In this document: piece after piece, positions 6,577 through 14,671 of the stretch | Layout: the number at the start of each line of letters is the position of its first letter | Numbering within the stretch: position 1 is the first letter of the stretch | Assembly (NCBI GenBank): GCA_003133185.1 | Contig: PKWF01000275.1 | Span: 35,901 to 55,587 of the forward strand | DNA length: 19,687 nucleotides | Reading direction: 5' to 3' | From: Vulcanimicrobiota bacterium | GTDB taxonomy: Bacteria; Vulcanimicrobiota; Vulcanimicrobiia; Vulcanimicrobiales; Vulcanimicrobiaceae | Notes under the pieces: model-generated | Databases searched by the model: none | What the model was told of the DNA's origin: nothing | The model's input: only the letters and a program-made list of their open reading frames with translations | Program-made: the position numbers and the translations under genes

Positions 6577-6600
6577 GGTGGAAAGTAGTGCCTAGTGGTG
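6563..6600 (+). promoter_or_regulatory. Putative MraZ operator (GTGGTG repeats at 10-bp spacing)
   Basis: GTGGGG (6563), GTGGTG (6575), GTAGTG (6585) and GTGGTG (6595) lie in direct orientation, the last three exactly 10 bp apart. MraZ of E. coli binds TGGGN repeats separated by 5 bp, which is also a 10-bp period, upstream of its own operon. The location over the predicted -10 and start, directly before mraZ, supports autoregulation. Confidence 0.55.
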
Positions 6601-6616
6601 CATTGCGGAGGAATTT

Positions 6617-7057
6617 TTGCACGCTGGACTGCCCCGGTTTGCGGGCTCGGAGCAACACGCCCTTGACGAAAAGGGTCGCCTCATTGTCCCGGCGCGTTTT
6701 CGCGAGCGGCTGGGAGCCCAATTCGTGCTGACCATCGCGCCGCCCGATCCTTGTCTGGCGCTCTATCCCAGTTCGACGTGGGTTCAGTTTTGCGAGCGGC
6801 TCGAAGCGGTGCCGCATAAAGACGACCGCTACCGCCGTTCGGTGCGCTACCTCTTTGCCCACACCGAGGAGGTCGGGTGTGACAATCAAGGCCGGGTCGT
6901 CGTTCCCGCGCTGCTCCGCTCGTACGCGGGCATCGAACGGCAGGTCGTCTCGGTCGGTTTGTTGACTCGCATAGAAATTTGGGCGAAGGAACGCTACGCG
7001 TTCCAGAAACCGCCCGAGGGCGACATGCCCGACTTCATGGGCGAACTAGGTCTGTAG
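6617..7057 (+). CDS. mraZ: Transcriptional regulator MraZ
   Basis: MraZ is a ring-forming DNA-binding protein that controls its own dcw operon. The 146 residues contain two SpoVT-AbrB-like half domains, each with the family signature: DEKGRLIVPARFR at 17-29 and DNQGRVVVPALLR from residue 89. This matches the family's usual length of about 145. The start is a TTG, chosen because a strong GGAGG (6607-6611) lies 5 nt before it and there is no ATG or GTG in frame near the conserved N-terminus. The N-terminus (HAGLPRFAGSEQHALD) replaces the common MFxGxxxHxLD. The gene is first in the operon, 14 nt before rsmH, and lies directly behind the repeats that are likely its own binding site. Confidence 0.93.
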   Translation: MHAGLPRFAGSEQHALDEKGRLIVPARFRERLGAQFVLTIAPPDPCLALYPSSTWVQFCERLEAVPHKDDRYRRSVRYLFAHTEEVGCDNQGRVVVPALLRSYAGIERQVVSVGLLTRIEIWAKERYAFQKPPEGDMPDFMGELGL

Positions 7058-7071
7058 AATGTGGTGCCGCT

Positions 7072-7950
7072 ATGCTAAGCCACGTTCCCGTGCTCGTGGG
7101 GCCGGTGCTCGAATATTTGGCGATTCGCCCAGGCGGAGTTTACGTCGACGCGACCTTCGGGGCGGGCGGCCATGCCCGGGCGATCTTGGAGCGTCTGGGG
7201 GACGGACGGCTGATCGCACTGGACGCCGACCCGCGCGCGACTGCGGTGGCGCAACGGCTTGGCGACTCCCGTTTGACCTTCGTGCATGCGAACTTTCGCG
7301 ATCTCGGTCGCATCCTCGACCGGTGCGAAATCCGGTTGCTCGACGGCATTCTCTTCGATCTCGGAGTCTCGTCGATGCAGCTTGACGATGCGGAGCGCGG
7401 CTTCTCGCTTGGAAAGCCCGCGGTCCTTGACATGCGGATGGATCCCGCTTGCGGATCCAGCGCGTACGATGTCCTTTCAACGGCGACCGAACGCGAGCTG
7501 GCCGAGATCTTCTTTGCGTTCGGAGAAGAGCGTTCGGCCCGGCGCATCGCTCGCGTGATCGTCACGCGGCGCGAGGGGAGCGGCCTGCCGAACACGACCT
7601 CGGAGTTCGCCGCCCTGATTTCGGGAATCGTGCAGCGCTCAGGAAAGCGAGAACGCGTCCACCCGGCAACGCGCGTCTTTCAGGCGTTGCGCATTGCCGT
7701 CAACGACGAGCTGGACGCCTTGCGCGAAGGCTTGGCGCAGGCAATCGTGCGCCTGCGCACGGGAGGGCGCATCGCGGTAATCAGCTTTCATTCACTCGAG
7801 GATCGAATTGTGAAAAGAAGTTTCCGCGACGACGAGCGACTCGAGGTTCTTACGAAGAGACCGGTTCGTCCCGATCGGCGCGAGCTGCTCGAAAATCGCC
7901 GTTCCCGCAGCGCCAAACTGCGTGCCGCGCAACGCACGGAGGCCGACTAA
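7072..7950 (+). CDS. rsmH: 16S rRNA (cytosine-1402-N4)-methyltransferase RsmH (MraW)
   Basis: RsmH uses S-adenosylmethionine to methylate N4 of C1402 in the 16S rRNA decoding centre. The 292 residues start at MLSHVPVL, as usual for the family (HxPVL). SAM-binding DATFGAGGH is at residues 26-34, FDLGVSSMQLD follows, then ERGFS and DMRMDP. The C-terminal signature HPATRVFQALRIAVNDEL precedes ISFHSLEDRIVK. The frame is open upstream to 6979, but that portion overlaps mraZ and lacks family residues, so I use the ATG at 7072. No strong Shine-Dalgarno is seen, and coupling to mraZ is likely. The length is slightly below the usual 300-315 residues. Confidence 0.96.
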   Translation: MLSHVPVLVGPVLEYLAIRPGGVYVDATFGAGGHARAILERLGDGRLIALDADPRATAVAQRLGDSRLTFVHANFRDLGRILDRCEIRLLDGILFDLGVSSMQLDDAERGFSLGKPAVLDMRMDPACGSSAYDVLSTATERELAEIFFAFGEERSARRIARVIVTRREGSGLPNTTSEFAALISGIVQRSGKRERVHPATRVFQALRIAVNDELDALREGLAQAIVRLRTGGRIAVISFHSLEDRIVKRSFRDDERLEVLTKRPVRPDRRELLENRRSRSAKLRAAQRTEAD

Positions 7951-8400
7951 GTGATCGCAGCTCGATCTTACGAACGAAGCCCTCGCATTGCCAATCCCCG
8001 CACCGTTCGTGCCGCAACTGCGCGTCGGATGGGTCGCGCGTCGCGCGCTCGTTACGCGACGTTGGTGCGCATGTTGGCAGTGCTGCTCTGTATCTTGTTT
8101 CTTTTGATGGGTTACGTCGTGCTAACGTCGAGCCGAACGGGTTTGAGCTACGCTGTGGCGCGAGCGGACGCGCAACGTGAGGCTTTGCAGGAAGAGACGA
8201 TGCGCCTCGACGACCGAATCGCCGCGTTGCGTTCCGACGATCGGCTTGCCGAGTTGGCCGCACGCTTGGGCATGCGCCAACCGCAGCGATTTGCGGTCGT
8301 ACGCGAGGACGAGCCTCGGATTGCGCGAGCCGGTTCGCACTTCCGATTGCTCTCGTCACTTGCCGGTTTCTTGGTGCCGGCAGTAGCCGCGCGACCCTAA
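7951..8400 (+). CDS. ftsL: FtsL-like bitopic division protein
   Basis: FtsL is a small divisome protein that, with FtsB/DivIC and FtsQ, activates FtsWI at the septum. The 149 residues have a basic cytoplasmic tail (1-39), one transmembrane helix (about 40-60), then a periplasmic coiled coil (about 65-103) and the family-like end RLAELAARLGM followed by PQRFAVV. About 25 further residues (SHFRLLSSLAGFLVPAV) are hydrophobic and unusual. The start is GTG directly after the rsmH stop (TAAGTG), with GGAGG at 7938-7942, 8 nt away. FtsL is poorly conserved in sequence, so the call relies on topology and on its place between rsmH and ftsI. Confidence 0.82.
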   Translation: MIAARSYERSPRIANPRTVRAATARRMGRASRARYATLVRMLAVLLCILFLLMGYVVLTSSRTGLSYAVARADAQREALQEETMRLDDRIAALRSDDRLAELAARLGMRQPQRFAVVREDEPRIARAGSHFRLLSSLAGFLVPAVAARP

Positions 8401-8412
8401 GCGGCCGCCGCG

Positions 8413-10155
8413 ATGCACCGTCGAATGTTCACGCGCGTCGCTCCGATGCGTGCTCGGATCTGTTTTTACGCGTGCGTGGCCGTCGCGCTCTTCCTAGCGT
8501 GGCGTCTGTGCGACGTGCAGGCCCTCAACGGACCGCTCTATGCAAAGGAAGCGCTGGCGCAACGCTCCGACACCGTCGAAGTATTCGCGCGCCGCGGAAG
8601 CATCCTCGATCGCTACGGCAACGTGCTGGTACGATCGCTTCCTTCCGAAAGCGTTTACGCGGTGCCTCGCGAGATCGTCGATCCGTCGGCGGCGATCGGA
8701 AAACTGCAGAGTATCTTCGGCAAGCTGGATCCGTCGGTCGCGACGGCGATGCGCGACCGGCATCTGTGGTTCGTTTGGATCGCGCGCAAGGTGCCGCACG
8801 ACTTGGCATCGCGGGTTCGAGCCTTAAATCTGCTCGGCGTCGACTTAAAGGAAGAGGAGACGGGCCTGCGCGTCGATACGGCGGGACGTTTAGCTTCGAC
8901 CCTCCTGGGCTTCGTCGGCACCGACGAAAATGGGCTCGACGGGGTTGAGTATGCCTACGACGACGTGTTGCGAGGCCACTCCGGGCGCGTCACGCTGGAA
9001 GCCGATGAGTTCGGCCGGCCGATACCCTTCGGACGAGAACGCATCGTCTCGCCGGCGCTTCCAGGCTCGAATGTCGAGCTCACGATCGACCCGTACCTGC
9101 AGTTCGCCGCCGAACAGGCTTTGCAGCAGCAGATACGCGCCTATCACGCTCTCGACGGTACGGCGATCGTTATGGATCCGTGGACGGGCGAAATTCTCGC
9201 GTTGGCAAACGCGCCGGATTTCGATCCAAACCGGTTTTGGAGGTTCGGAGACGACGAACGTCGCGACCGCGCGGTCATGGACGCGTACGAGCCAGGTTCG
9301 ACCTACAAGCTGGTTACCGCGGCCGCCGCGCTGGAATCGCACAAGGTAGGGTTGACGTCGCGCTTTCCGGCTCGCGACACACTCGAAGTTGGCGGTCGCA
9401 CGATTCACAATGCGGAAGACGGTTTCATGGCAGGGACCGGCAGCAGCGAGACGCTCGAGCAAATCGTCGAATATTCACATAACGTCGGCGCCGCGGAAGT
9501 CGGGCTCTCGATCGGATCGAAAACCTTTTACGACATGGAGCGGAAGGCGGGTTTCGGGGCGCCGACCGGCATCGGCTTATCGGGTGAGAACCCAGGTATC
9601 GTGGTGCCGCCGGATCAGTGGAGCGGTTCCTCGCTGGCCACGATGGCCTTTGGCCAAGGCGTTTCCGTAACGCCGCTTGCCATGGCTCGGTATTACTGCG
9701 CGATCGCGAATGGCGGACTCCTGATGCAGCCTCGAATCGTTAGGGCCATATACGATCAGGAGGGAAACCTCGTGCGGCGCACTGGGCCGAAAGTCACTCG
9801 CCGCGTCTTCTCACGGCGCACGGCCGCGGAACTGCTCGGCTTTCTACGAAGCGTCGTGCTGCGCGGTACCGGCGACCCGACCGCACAGGTCGCAGGATAC
9901 GCCACCGCGGGAAAAACCGGGACCGCCTCCATGGTTGTTGATGGCCGGTACCTCGGCGGCTATTACGCCTCATCTTTCATCGGCATGGTTCCCTATCCGC
10001 GCGCACGCTACGTCATCTACGTGAAGGTCGAACGACCGATCGGTTCGTATTACGGCAGCGTCGTTGCCGCCCCGGCATTCGCTCAGATCGCGCGCGCGGC
10101 CATGCTGCACGCCGGAATCTTACCGGGTGGCATCGTTGCGCTAAATGGCCGCTGA
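8413..10155 (+). CDS. ftsI: Septal peptidoglycan transpeptidase FtsI (class B PBP)
   Basis: FtsI cross-links peptide stems at the septum, acting with FtsW, and is a target of beta-lactams. The 580 residues have a short cytoplasmic start, a transmembrane helix (about 13-33), the R-G-x-I-x-D-R-x-G-N motif (RRGSILDRYGN) of the pedestal domain, and the transpeptidase domain. The catalytic motifs are intact: Ser296-Thr-Tyr-Lys299, Ser355-His-Asn357 and Lys501-Thr-Gly503. There is no PASTA domain. The ATG at 8413 lies 12 nt after ftsL without a clear Shine-Dalgarno, and an ATG at 8425 is a possible alternative. The 3' end overlaps murE by 11 nt. SpoVD/FtsI-type assignment follows from position in the cluster. 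Confidence 0.95.
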   Translation: MHRRMFTRVAPMRARICFYACVAVALFLAWRLCDVQALNGPLYAKEALAQRSDTVEVFARRGSILDRYGNVLVRSLPSESVYAVPREIVDPSAAIGKLQSIFGKLDPSVATAMRDRHLWFVWIARKVPHDLASRVRALNLLGVDLKEEETGLRVDTAGRLASTLLGFVGTDENGLDGVEYAYDDVLRGHSGRVTLEADEFGRPIPFGRERIVSPALPGSNVELTIDPYLQFAAEQALQQQIRAYHALDGTAIVMDPWTGEILALANAPDFDPNRFWRFGDDERRDRAVMDAYEPGSTYKLVTAAAALESHKVGLTSRFPARDTLEVGGRTIHNAEDGFMAGTGSSETLEQIVEYSHNVGAAEVGLSIGSKTFYDMERKAGFGAPTGIGLSGENPGIVVPPDQWSGSSLATMAFGQGVSVTPLAMARYYCAIANGGLLMQPRIVRAIYDQEGNLVRRTGPKVTRRVFSRRTAAELLGFLRSVVLRGTGDPTAQVAGYATAGKTGTASMVVDGRYLGGYYASSFIGMVPYPRARYVIYVKVERPIGSYYGSVVAAPAFAQIARAAMLHAGILPGGIVALNGR

Positions 10156-11617
10156 CCGCGAAATCGCACTGACGGCACTGCTCGATCGGCTGCCGGAGGC
10201 TCGCGTCACCGGCAACCGCGCGCAACTCGTCACAACCATCGAGATCGACTCTCGTTCCGCGTCGCCGGGAGCGCTCTTCGTTGCGTTGCGTGGCAGCCAC
10301 ACCGACGGTCATCTCTATGTCGCGCAGGCGATTGCGCGCGGCGCGTCCGCCGTCGTCGTCGAGGAGAGCGCGGGCGTAGCGGAATCCGAGCACGCTACCG
10401 TCATTCGAGTTGCGGATTCGAAGCGGGCGCTCTCCGTTCTCTCCGCAGCATTTTATGGAGACCCCTCGCAATGCCTCGACGCGATCGGCGTCACCGGAAC
10501 GAATGGCAAAACGACGACGACGCGAATGGCTGCGGCGACTCTCGATACGGCCGGCATACCGTGCGGCGTCATCGGCACCATCGGTGCCCAGCTCGGTTCG
10601 CGGCGCTGGGAGCTGGGCAATACGACGCCGTTGCCGCCCGAGCTGCACGGCGTGCTGGCCGCTATGCGCGACGACGGCGCGCGTGCGGTCGCCATCGAGG
10701 TTAGCTCCCACGCACTTGCGCTCGAGCGCGTCGAGGACGTTCTTTTCCGAGTAGCCGCGCTGACCAACGTCACGCGCGATCATCTCGACTTTCACGAATC
10801 GCAGGACGCCTACGCCGCAGCGAAGCGCCATCTGTTCGAATTGACGGCAGACTGCGTTCTCAACGTTGACGACGGCTACGGCCGGCGGTGGGCTCTCGAA
10901 CTCGAACGCGAGGGACGCCGGGTCATCACCTACGGCAGCGGTTACGCTGCGCATCTGTCGCCGCAGGAGATCGTGCTCGAGCCAACCGGAAGCCGCTTTA
11001 CGGTCAACGGCCAACGGTACGAGCTGCATCTTCCCGGACGGTTTAATATTTGGAACGCGCTGGCCGCAATCGGCATCGCCCAGATCTTTGGGATCGACGA
11101 CGCCACCATTGCGCGCGGCTTGGCGTCGCTGCGGCACGTGCCTGGAAGGATGGAGCGCCTCGGAGGCATGGGAATTGACGTCGTGGTCGACTACGCGCAT
11201 ACGCCGGACGCACTCGAGAATGCCTTACGAGCGCTGCGCGAGACGACCGCGGGTGCGATTGCGATCGTCTTTGGTTGTGGTGGCGATCGCGATCGGGGAA
11301 AACGCGCCGAGATGGCCGCCGTTGCCGCGCAACTCGCCGATCGACTCTATCTGACCAGCGATAATCCCCGCAGCGAAGAACCGCGAGCGATCGTGGACGA
11401 TATGCTCGCCGGCATTCCGAACGGCGTCTGGCACTGCGTAGAGCTCGATCGCCATCTGGCGATCCGGCGCGCTGTCGCGGAGGCGCAAGCCGGTGACGTC
11501 GTGCTCGTCGCCGGAAAGGGACACGAGGCCCATCAGATCGTCGGCGAGCGGATTCTCCCATTTGACGACGCGGCCGTCGCACGTGAGGCATTGGCGCCGC
11601 TGGATACGCCGCAATGA
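10145..11617 (+). CDS. murE: UDP-MurNAc-tripeptide synthetase MurE (meso-DAP type)
   Basis: MurE adds the third amino acid to UDP-MurNAc-L-Ala-D-Glu using ATP in the cytoplasm. The 490 residues carry the three Mur-ligase domains. The ATP loop TGTNGKTTTT spans residues 117-126 with Lys122, then come SSHAL, TNVTRDHLDFH, and the third-domain VDYAHTPDALE. The motif Asp406-Asn-Pro-Arg409 is the signature of meso-diaminopimelate-adding enzymes, as opposed to lysine-adding ones, so the wall is probably DAP type. KGHEAHQ near the C-terminus also fits. The start lies inside the ftsI 3' end (11-nt overlap) and the stop overlaps the murF start by ATGA. Confidence 0.96.
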   Translation: MAADREIALTALLDRLPEARVTGNRAQLVTTIEIDSRSASPGALFVALRGSHTDGHLYVAQAIARGASAVVVEESAGVAESEHATVIRVADSKRALSVLSAAFYGDPSQCLDAIGVTGTNGKTTTTRMAAATLDTAGIPCGVIGTIGAQLGSRRWELGNTTPLPPELHGVLAAMRDDGARAVAIEVSSHALALERVEDVLFRVAALTNVTRDHLDFHESQDAYAAAKRHLFELTADCVLNVDDGYGRRWALELEREGRRVITYGSGYAAHLSPQEIVLEPTGSRFTVNGQRYELHLPGRFNIWNALAAIGIAQIFGIDDATIARGLASLRHVPGRMERLGGMGIDVVVDYAHTPDALENALRALRETTAGAIAIVFGCGGDRDRGKRAEMAAVAAQLADRLYLTSDNPRSEEPRAIVDDMLAGIPNGVWHCVELDRHLAIRRAVAEAQAGDVVLVAGKGHEAHQIVGERILPFDDAAVAREALAPLDTPQ

Positions 11618-12999
11618 GAGTGCCGCTCGACCGTGCGATCGCCGCATCGGGCGCTACGCTCGTTGACGGCGCTGCCGCGCCTGCCACACTGCGCATCGGC
11701 ACCGACACGCGAAGCATCGAGCCGGGCGACGCATTTGTGGCCTTGCACGGCGAGCGTTTCGATGGAAACAATTTCGCCGCCGAAGCCGTGCGGCGCGGCG
11801 CGGCGTTGCTCGTGCTCGACCGCCCAGCGGCGCGAGTCGCAGGTGTACCCGCGATGCTGGTGGAGCGGACGGACCGCGCATACATGGCGTTCGCGCGCGT
11901 CGCCCGCGAGCTCTTTGACGGGCACGTCGTCGCAGTCACCGGAAGCACGGGCAAGACGACCACCAAAACGTTCCTCGCGCAACTCTGCGCCGCGCAGTAC
12001 GGGGATCGCGTGCTCGCATCGCCCGGCAACGAAAACAATGAGATCGGCGTGAGTAGGTTGCTGCTTGGCGCATCGAATGAGGCACACGACGTCGTGATCG
12101 CCGAAATGGGTGCGCGACGGTACGGCGACATTGCGATCCTCGTCGATATCGCCCGGCCGCACGTTGGAATCCTGACCAACGTCGGTGAGGCGCACGTCGA
12201 GATCATGGGCTCGCGCGAGCGTTTGGCCGAGACGAAGTGGGCGCTCTTCTCGCAGGGGGCGAGCGCCGTTCTCAATGCAGACGATGAGGTTTCGGTCAAC
12301 CGCGCTCCGATGCTGCCGCAGCCGCCTTCGTGGTTTGCCGCTGTGGCGAGCGAACCGGCACCGCAGCTGCGTGCGGAGTTCGAGCCGCTTACGGCTTTGG
12401 TTGGCGAACGCCGGTTGCTCGTGCGCGAGCGAGGCGTCAGGTCAGAGTATGGGATCGAAACGCACGTGCCCGGCTTGCACAACCGCGTCAACCTTGCGGC
12501 GGCAATCGCCGGTGCGCGCCGCCTTGGGGTCTCGCTCGAGCGCTTGATCCCCGTGATCCCCGCTCTGCAGCTGCCGCCGGGCCGGTACGACCGCCTCGCT
12601 ATTGAAGGTGGCCCGCGCGTCATTTACGACGCTTATAATGCAAATGCGAGCGGAATGATTGCGGCACTCGACGCCTTTGCCGGCGAAACCGCCTCGCGCC
12701 GAATCGCGGTCCTCGCGAGCATGGCGGAACTCGGCGATGAGTCGCAGAGCTTGCACGAGCGCGTGGGCGAGCACGCCGCCGGCAAGGTGGACGTGCTGCT
12801 CGTCAGCGGAGACTTCGCTACGGCGCTCGCGCGCGGCGCCCGACGCGGCGGTCTGGCTTCTTCGCAGATCGTGTTGATCAGGAACAACGCGCACGCCGCC
12901 GCGTGGCTGCGCGAGCACGCGACCGGCGACGATGCGATCCTCTTGAAGGGCTCTCGCAAATACAAGTTGGAGGAAATCGTCGAGGAGCTGTACGCGTGA
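11614..12999 (+). CDS. murF: UDP-MurNAc-tripeptide:D-Ala-D-Ala ligase MurF
   Basis: MurF completes the pentapeptide by adding D-Ala-D-Ala to UDP-MurNAc-tripeptide. The 461 residues contain the N-terminal D-T-R (DTRSIEPGDAFVAL) substrate region, the ATP loop TGSTGKTTTK with Lys114, the NENNEIGVSRLLL segment (family GNxNNxIGxPLxLL), EMGARRYGDI, TNVGEAHVE, and the third-domain PPGRYDRL with DAYNANASGM. The last differs slightly from the common DxYNANPxSM. The ATG overlaps the murE stop, and the murF stop overlaps the GTG of the CofE-like gene. MurF and MurE were separated by the loop sequence (GSTGK against GTNGK) and by the YNAN motif. Confidence 0.95.
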   Translation: MRVPLDRAIAASGATLVDGAAAPATLRIGTDTRSIEPGDAFVALHGERFDGNNFAAEAVRRGAALLVLDRPAARVAGVPAMLVERTDRAYMAFARVARELFDGHVVAVTGSTGKTTTKTFLAQLCAAQYGDRVLASPGNENNEIGVSRLLLGASNEAHDVVIAEMGARRYGDIAILVDIARPHVGILTNVGEAHVEIMGSRERLAETKWALFSQGASAVLNADDEVSVNRAPMLPQPPSWFAAVASEPAPQLRAEFEPLTALVGERRLLVRERGVRSEYGIETHVPGLHNRVNLAAAIAGARRLGVSLERLIPVIPALQLPPGRYDRLAIEGGPRVIYDAYNANASGMIAALDAFAGETASRRIAVLASMAELGDESQSLHERVGEHAAGKVDVLLVSGDFATALARGARRGGLASSQIVLIRNNAHAAAWLREHATGDDAILLKGSRKYKLEEIVEELYA

Positions 13000-13712
13000 G
13001 CCTCGCGGTATCGACGTTGACGGTGACGCGGCGCGAAACTCCCCAGGGGTTGAAGGCCATTCCGGTGCGCACGCGCTTGGTGCGGCCCGGCGACGATCTG
13101 ATCGAGCTCGTTTCAGCAGCTGTACGCGGCATCGCGAGGCCCGGCGACGTCGTCGCGGTTTCGGAGACGGCTCTTGCGATCGCGCAAGGCGAGTTCGTCG
13201 TAGCGGAGCGCGTGCGGCCGTCGAGACTGGCGTACGTGCTCTGCCGTTATGCGGGGCCGATGGCGACGATCAGCCAGCCGGAGTCCATGCAGCTCGTCAT
13301 CGATCGGGTCGGATATCCAAGAGCGATGTACGCAACTTTCGTGCACCTCGTCGGTCGTCTCTTCGGACGTCGCGGCGTATTTTACGAGTTGATGGGCGAG
13401 GCGATTGCGGCCTTCGACGGCTACACGGGGACGATGCCGCCGTACGAGCGCGCCATCGTCTTTGCTCCACGCGATCCCGATGCATTCGCGCGAGGCTTCG
13501 AGCGGCGCAGCGGCATCGAGTGCGCCGTCGTCGACGCGAACGACTTGGCGAGAGCGAAGATTCTCGGTGCGTCCGGCAAGGTTTGCACAGCCAGCGTCGA
13601 GCGCGCGCTGCTCGACAATCCGCACGGCAACAGCGACGAACAGACTCCGGTCGTGGTGCTCAAATGGCGCGGCTCCGGCAGCAATCCGCTACTCCGCGAC
13701 GGGGCCTCGTGA
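12996..13712 (+). CDS. CofE-like (F420-0:gamma-glutamyl ligase family) protein in the dcw operon
   Basis: The 238 residues resemble the F420-0:gamma-glutamyl ligase fold: an N-terminal IPVRTRLVRPGDDLIELV, GDVVAVSETALAIAQGEFV, then GTMPPYERAIVFAPRDP, VVDANDLARAKILGAS and a DNPHGNSDEQTPVVVL ending. CofE adds glutamate to coenzyme F420-0 with GTP, but this version has SETALAIAQG where true CofE has a T-S-K-x-x-S-K-A-E-G type motif, as in stand-alone relatives of unknown role. I therefore do not assign F420 synthesis. The start is GTG at 12996, overlapping the murF stop, with AGGAG at 12983-12987. It overlaps mraY at its end. Lying between the gene completing the pentapeptide and the lipid I synthase, a ligase acting on a wall precursor is an attractive inference. 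Family membership is fairly sure, function unknown. Confidence 0.75.
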   Translation: MSLAVSTLTVTRRETPQGLKAIPVRTRLVRPGDDLIELVSAAVRGIARPGDVVAVSETALAIAQGEFVVAERVRPSRLAYVLCRYAGPMATISQPESMQLVIDRVGYPRAMYATFVHLVGRLFGRRGVFYELMGEAIAAFDGYTGTMPPYERAIVFAPRDPDAFARGFERRSGIECAVVDANDLARAKILGASGKVCTASVERALLDNPHGNSDEQTPVVVLKWRGSGSNPLLRDGAS

Positions 13713-14671
13713 ACGCCTCGGCGCTCTTGATCTGGATGCTCGTCGGCTTTGTGGTCGCGATTCCGACGGGTCTGGCATTACTATTGCTTGCCGCTCGCCT
13801 GGGCGTTCGGCAGCACGCGTACGAAGATGCGCCGCAAACGCATCGGGTCAAGACGGGGACGCCAACGATGGGTGGTCTCGTTTTTGTCGTCGCGCTTCTT
13901 GCCACGCTGGTGGCCGGCCGCGTCGCGCTATTACCGGAGCTGCTAGTTCTGGTCGTGAGCTGCGCCGTAATCGGCGCCATCGACGACATTATCACCGTGC
14001 GCGGCGGCGCCAAGCGCGGCTTGCAGGCGCGCACGAAGCTGCTGGCAACCGCTCTGATGGCGGTGATCTTCCTGCGCGCGATCGACGGCGGATCCGCCCT
14101 ATTCCCTCGGGATACACTCTTTCATGCCGGAACGTTGTGGCTGACCGCGCCGCATTGGCTATGGTTGCTGCTGGGAACTCTCGCCATTACGGGCACGATT
14201 CACGCCGTTAACCTGACCGACGGTCTCGATGGCCTGGCCACGGGTACGATGATTCCTCCGCTAATCGTTTTCGGGCTCGTGTCCGCGCAGTCCAGCGTGC
14301 CTGCGGCGGCAATCGCCGCCTCGGCCGGCGCCGGCGCCTGCGCGGGCTTTTTGATCTTCAATCGGCACCCGGCGAAGCTCTTCATGGGCGATACGGGCTC
14401 TCTAGCGCTGGGTGCACTCCTCGGCGGCGTGGCGATTCTCAGCGGTGAGATGCTGCTGCTCCTCGTCGTGGGCGGGGTCTTCGTCGCGGAAGCGCTTTCG
14501 GTGATCCTTCAAGTCTCCTATTTCAAAGCGACTCGAGGCAAACGTATCCTGCGCATGAGCCCGCTTCACCATCATTTCGAGTTGGCCGGATGGCTCGAAA
14601 CCAAAGTCACAGCGCGCTTCTGGCTTGCATCGCTGATCTGTTCGCTGCTAGGATGGACCATCGTTCGATGA
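13709..14671 (+). CDS. mraY: Phospho-MurNAc-pentapeptide translocase MraY (lipid I synthase)
   Basis: MraY transfers phospho-MurNAc-pentapeptide from UDP to undecaprenyl phosphate at the inner membrane. The 320 residues are mostly transmembrane helices with all family motifs: GTPTMGGLVFV after the first helix, Asp92-Asp93 (AIDDI), NLTDGLDGLATG from Asn168 with Asp171 and Asp174, FMGDTGSLALG, and the HHHFELAGWLETKV loop. The frame is open further upstream inside the CofE-like gene. I chose the GTG at 13709 because it overlaps the preceding stop (GTGA) and puts the first helix near the N-terminus. The stop overlaps the murD ATG. Confidence 0.96.
   Translation: MNASALLIWMLVGFVVAIPTGLALLLLAARLGVRQHAYEDAPQTHRVKTGTPTMGGLVFVVALLATLVAGRVALLPELLVLVVSCAVIGAIDDIITVRGGAKRGLQARTKLLATALMAVIFLRAIDGGSALFPRDTLFHAGTLWLTAPHWLWLLLGTLAITGTIHAVNLTDGLDGLATGTMIPPLIVFGLVSAQSSVPAAAIAASAGAGACAGFLIFNRHPAKLFMGDTGSLALGALLGGVAILSGEMLLLLVVGGVFVAEALSVILQVSYFKATRGKRILRMSPLHHHFELAGWLETKVTARFWLASLICSLLGWTIVR

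Noticed and set aside
6383..6889. 168-codon minus-strand frame across the mra promoter and mraZ
   Set aside because: It is antisense to mraZ and its promoter and shows no family sequence; high GC makes long antisense frames common.
10013..11200. 395-codon minus-strand frame opposite ftsI and murE
   Set aside because: It is antisense to clearly real genes and has no recognisable domain.
11043..12623. 526-codon minus-strand frame opposite murE and murF
   Set aside because: It is a mirror of two well-supported genes; the Arg/Ser/Ala-rich composition is typical of antisense frames in GC-rich DNA.
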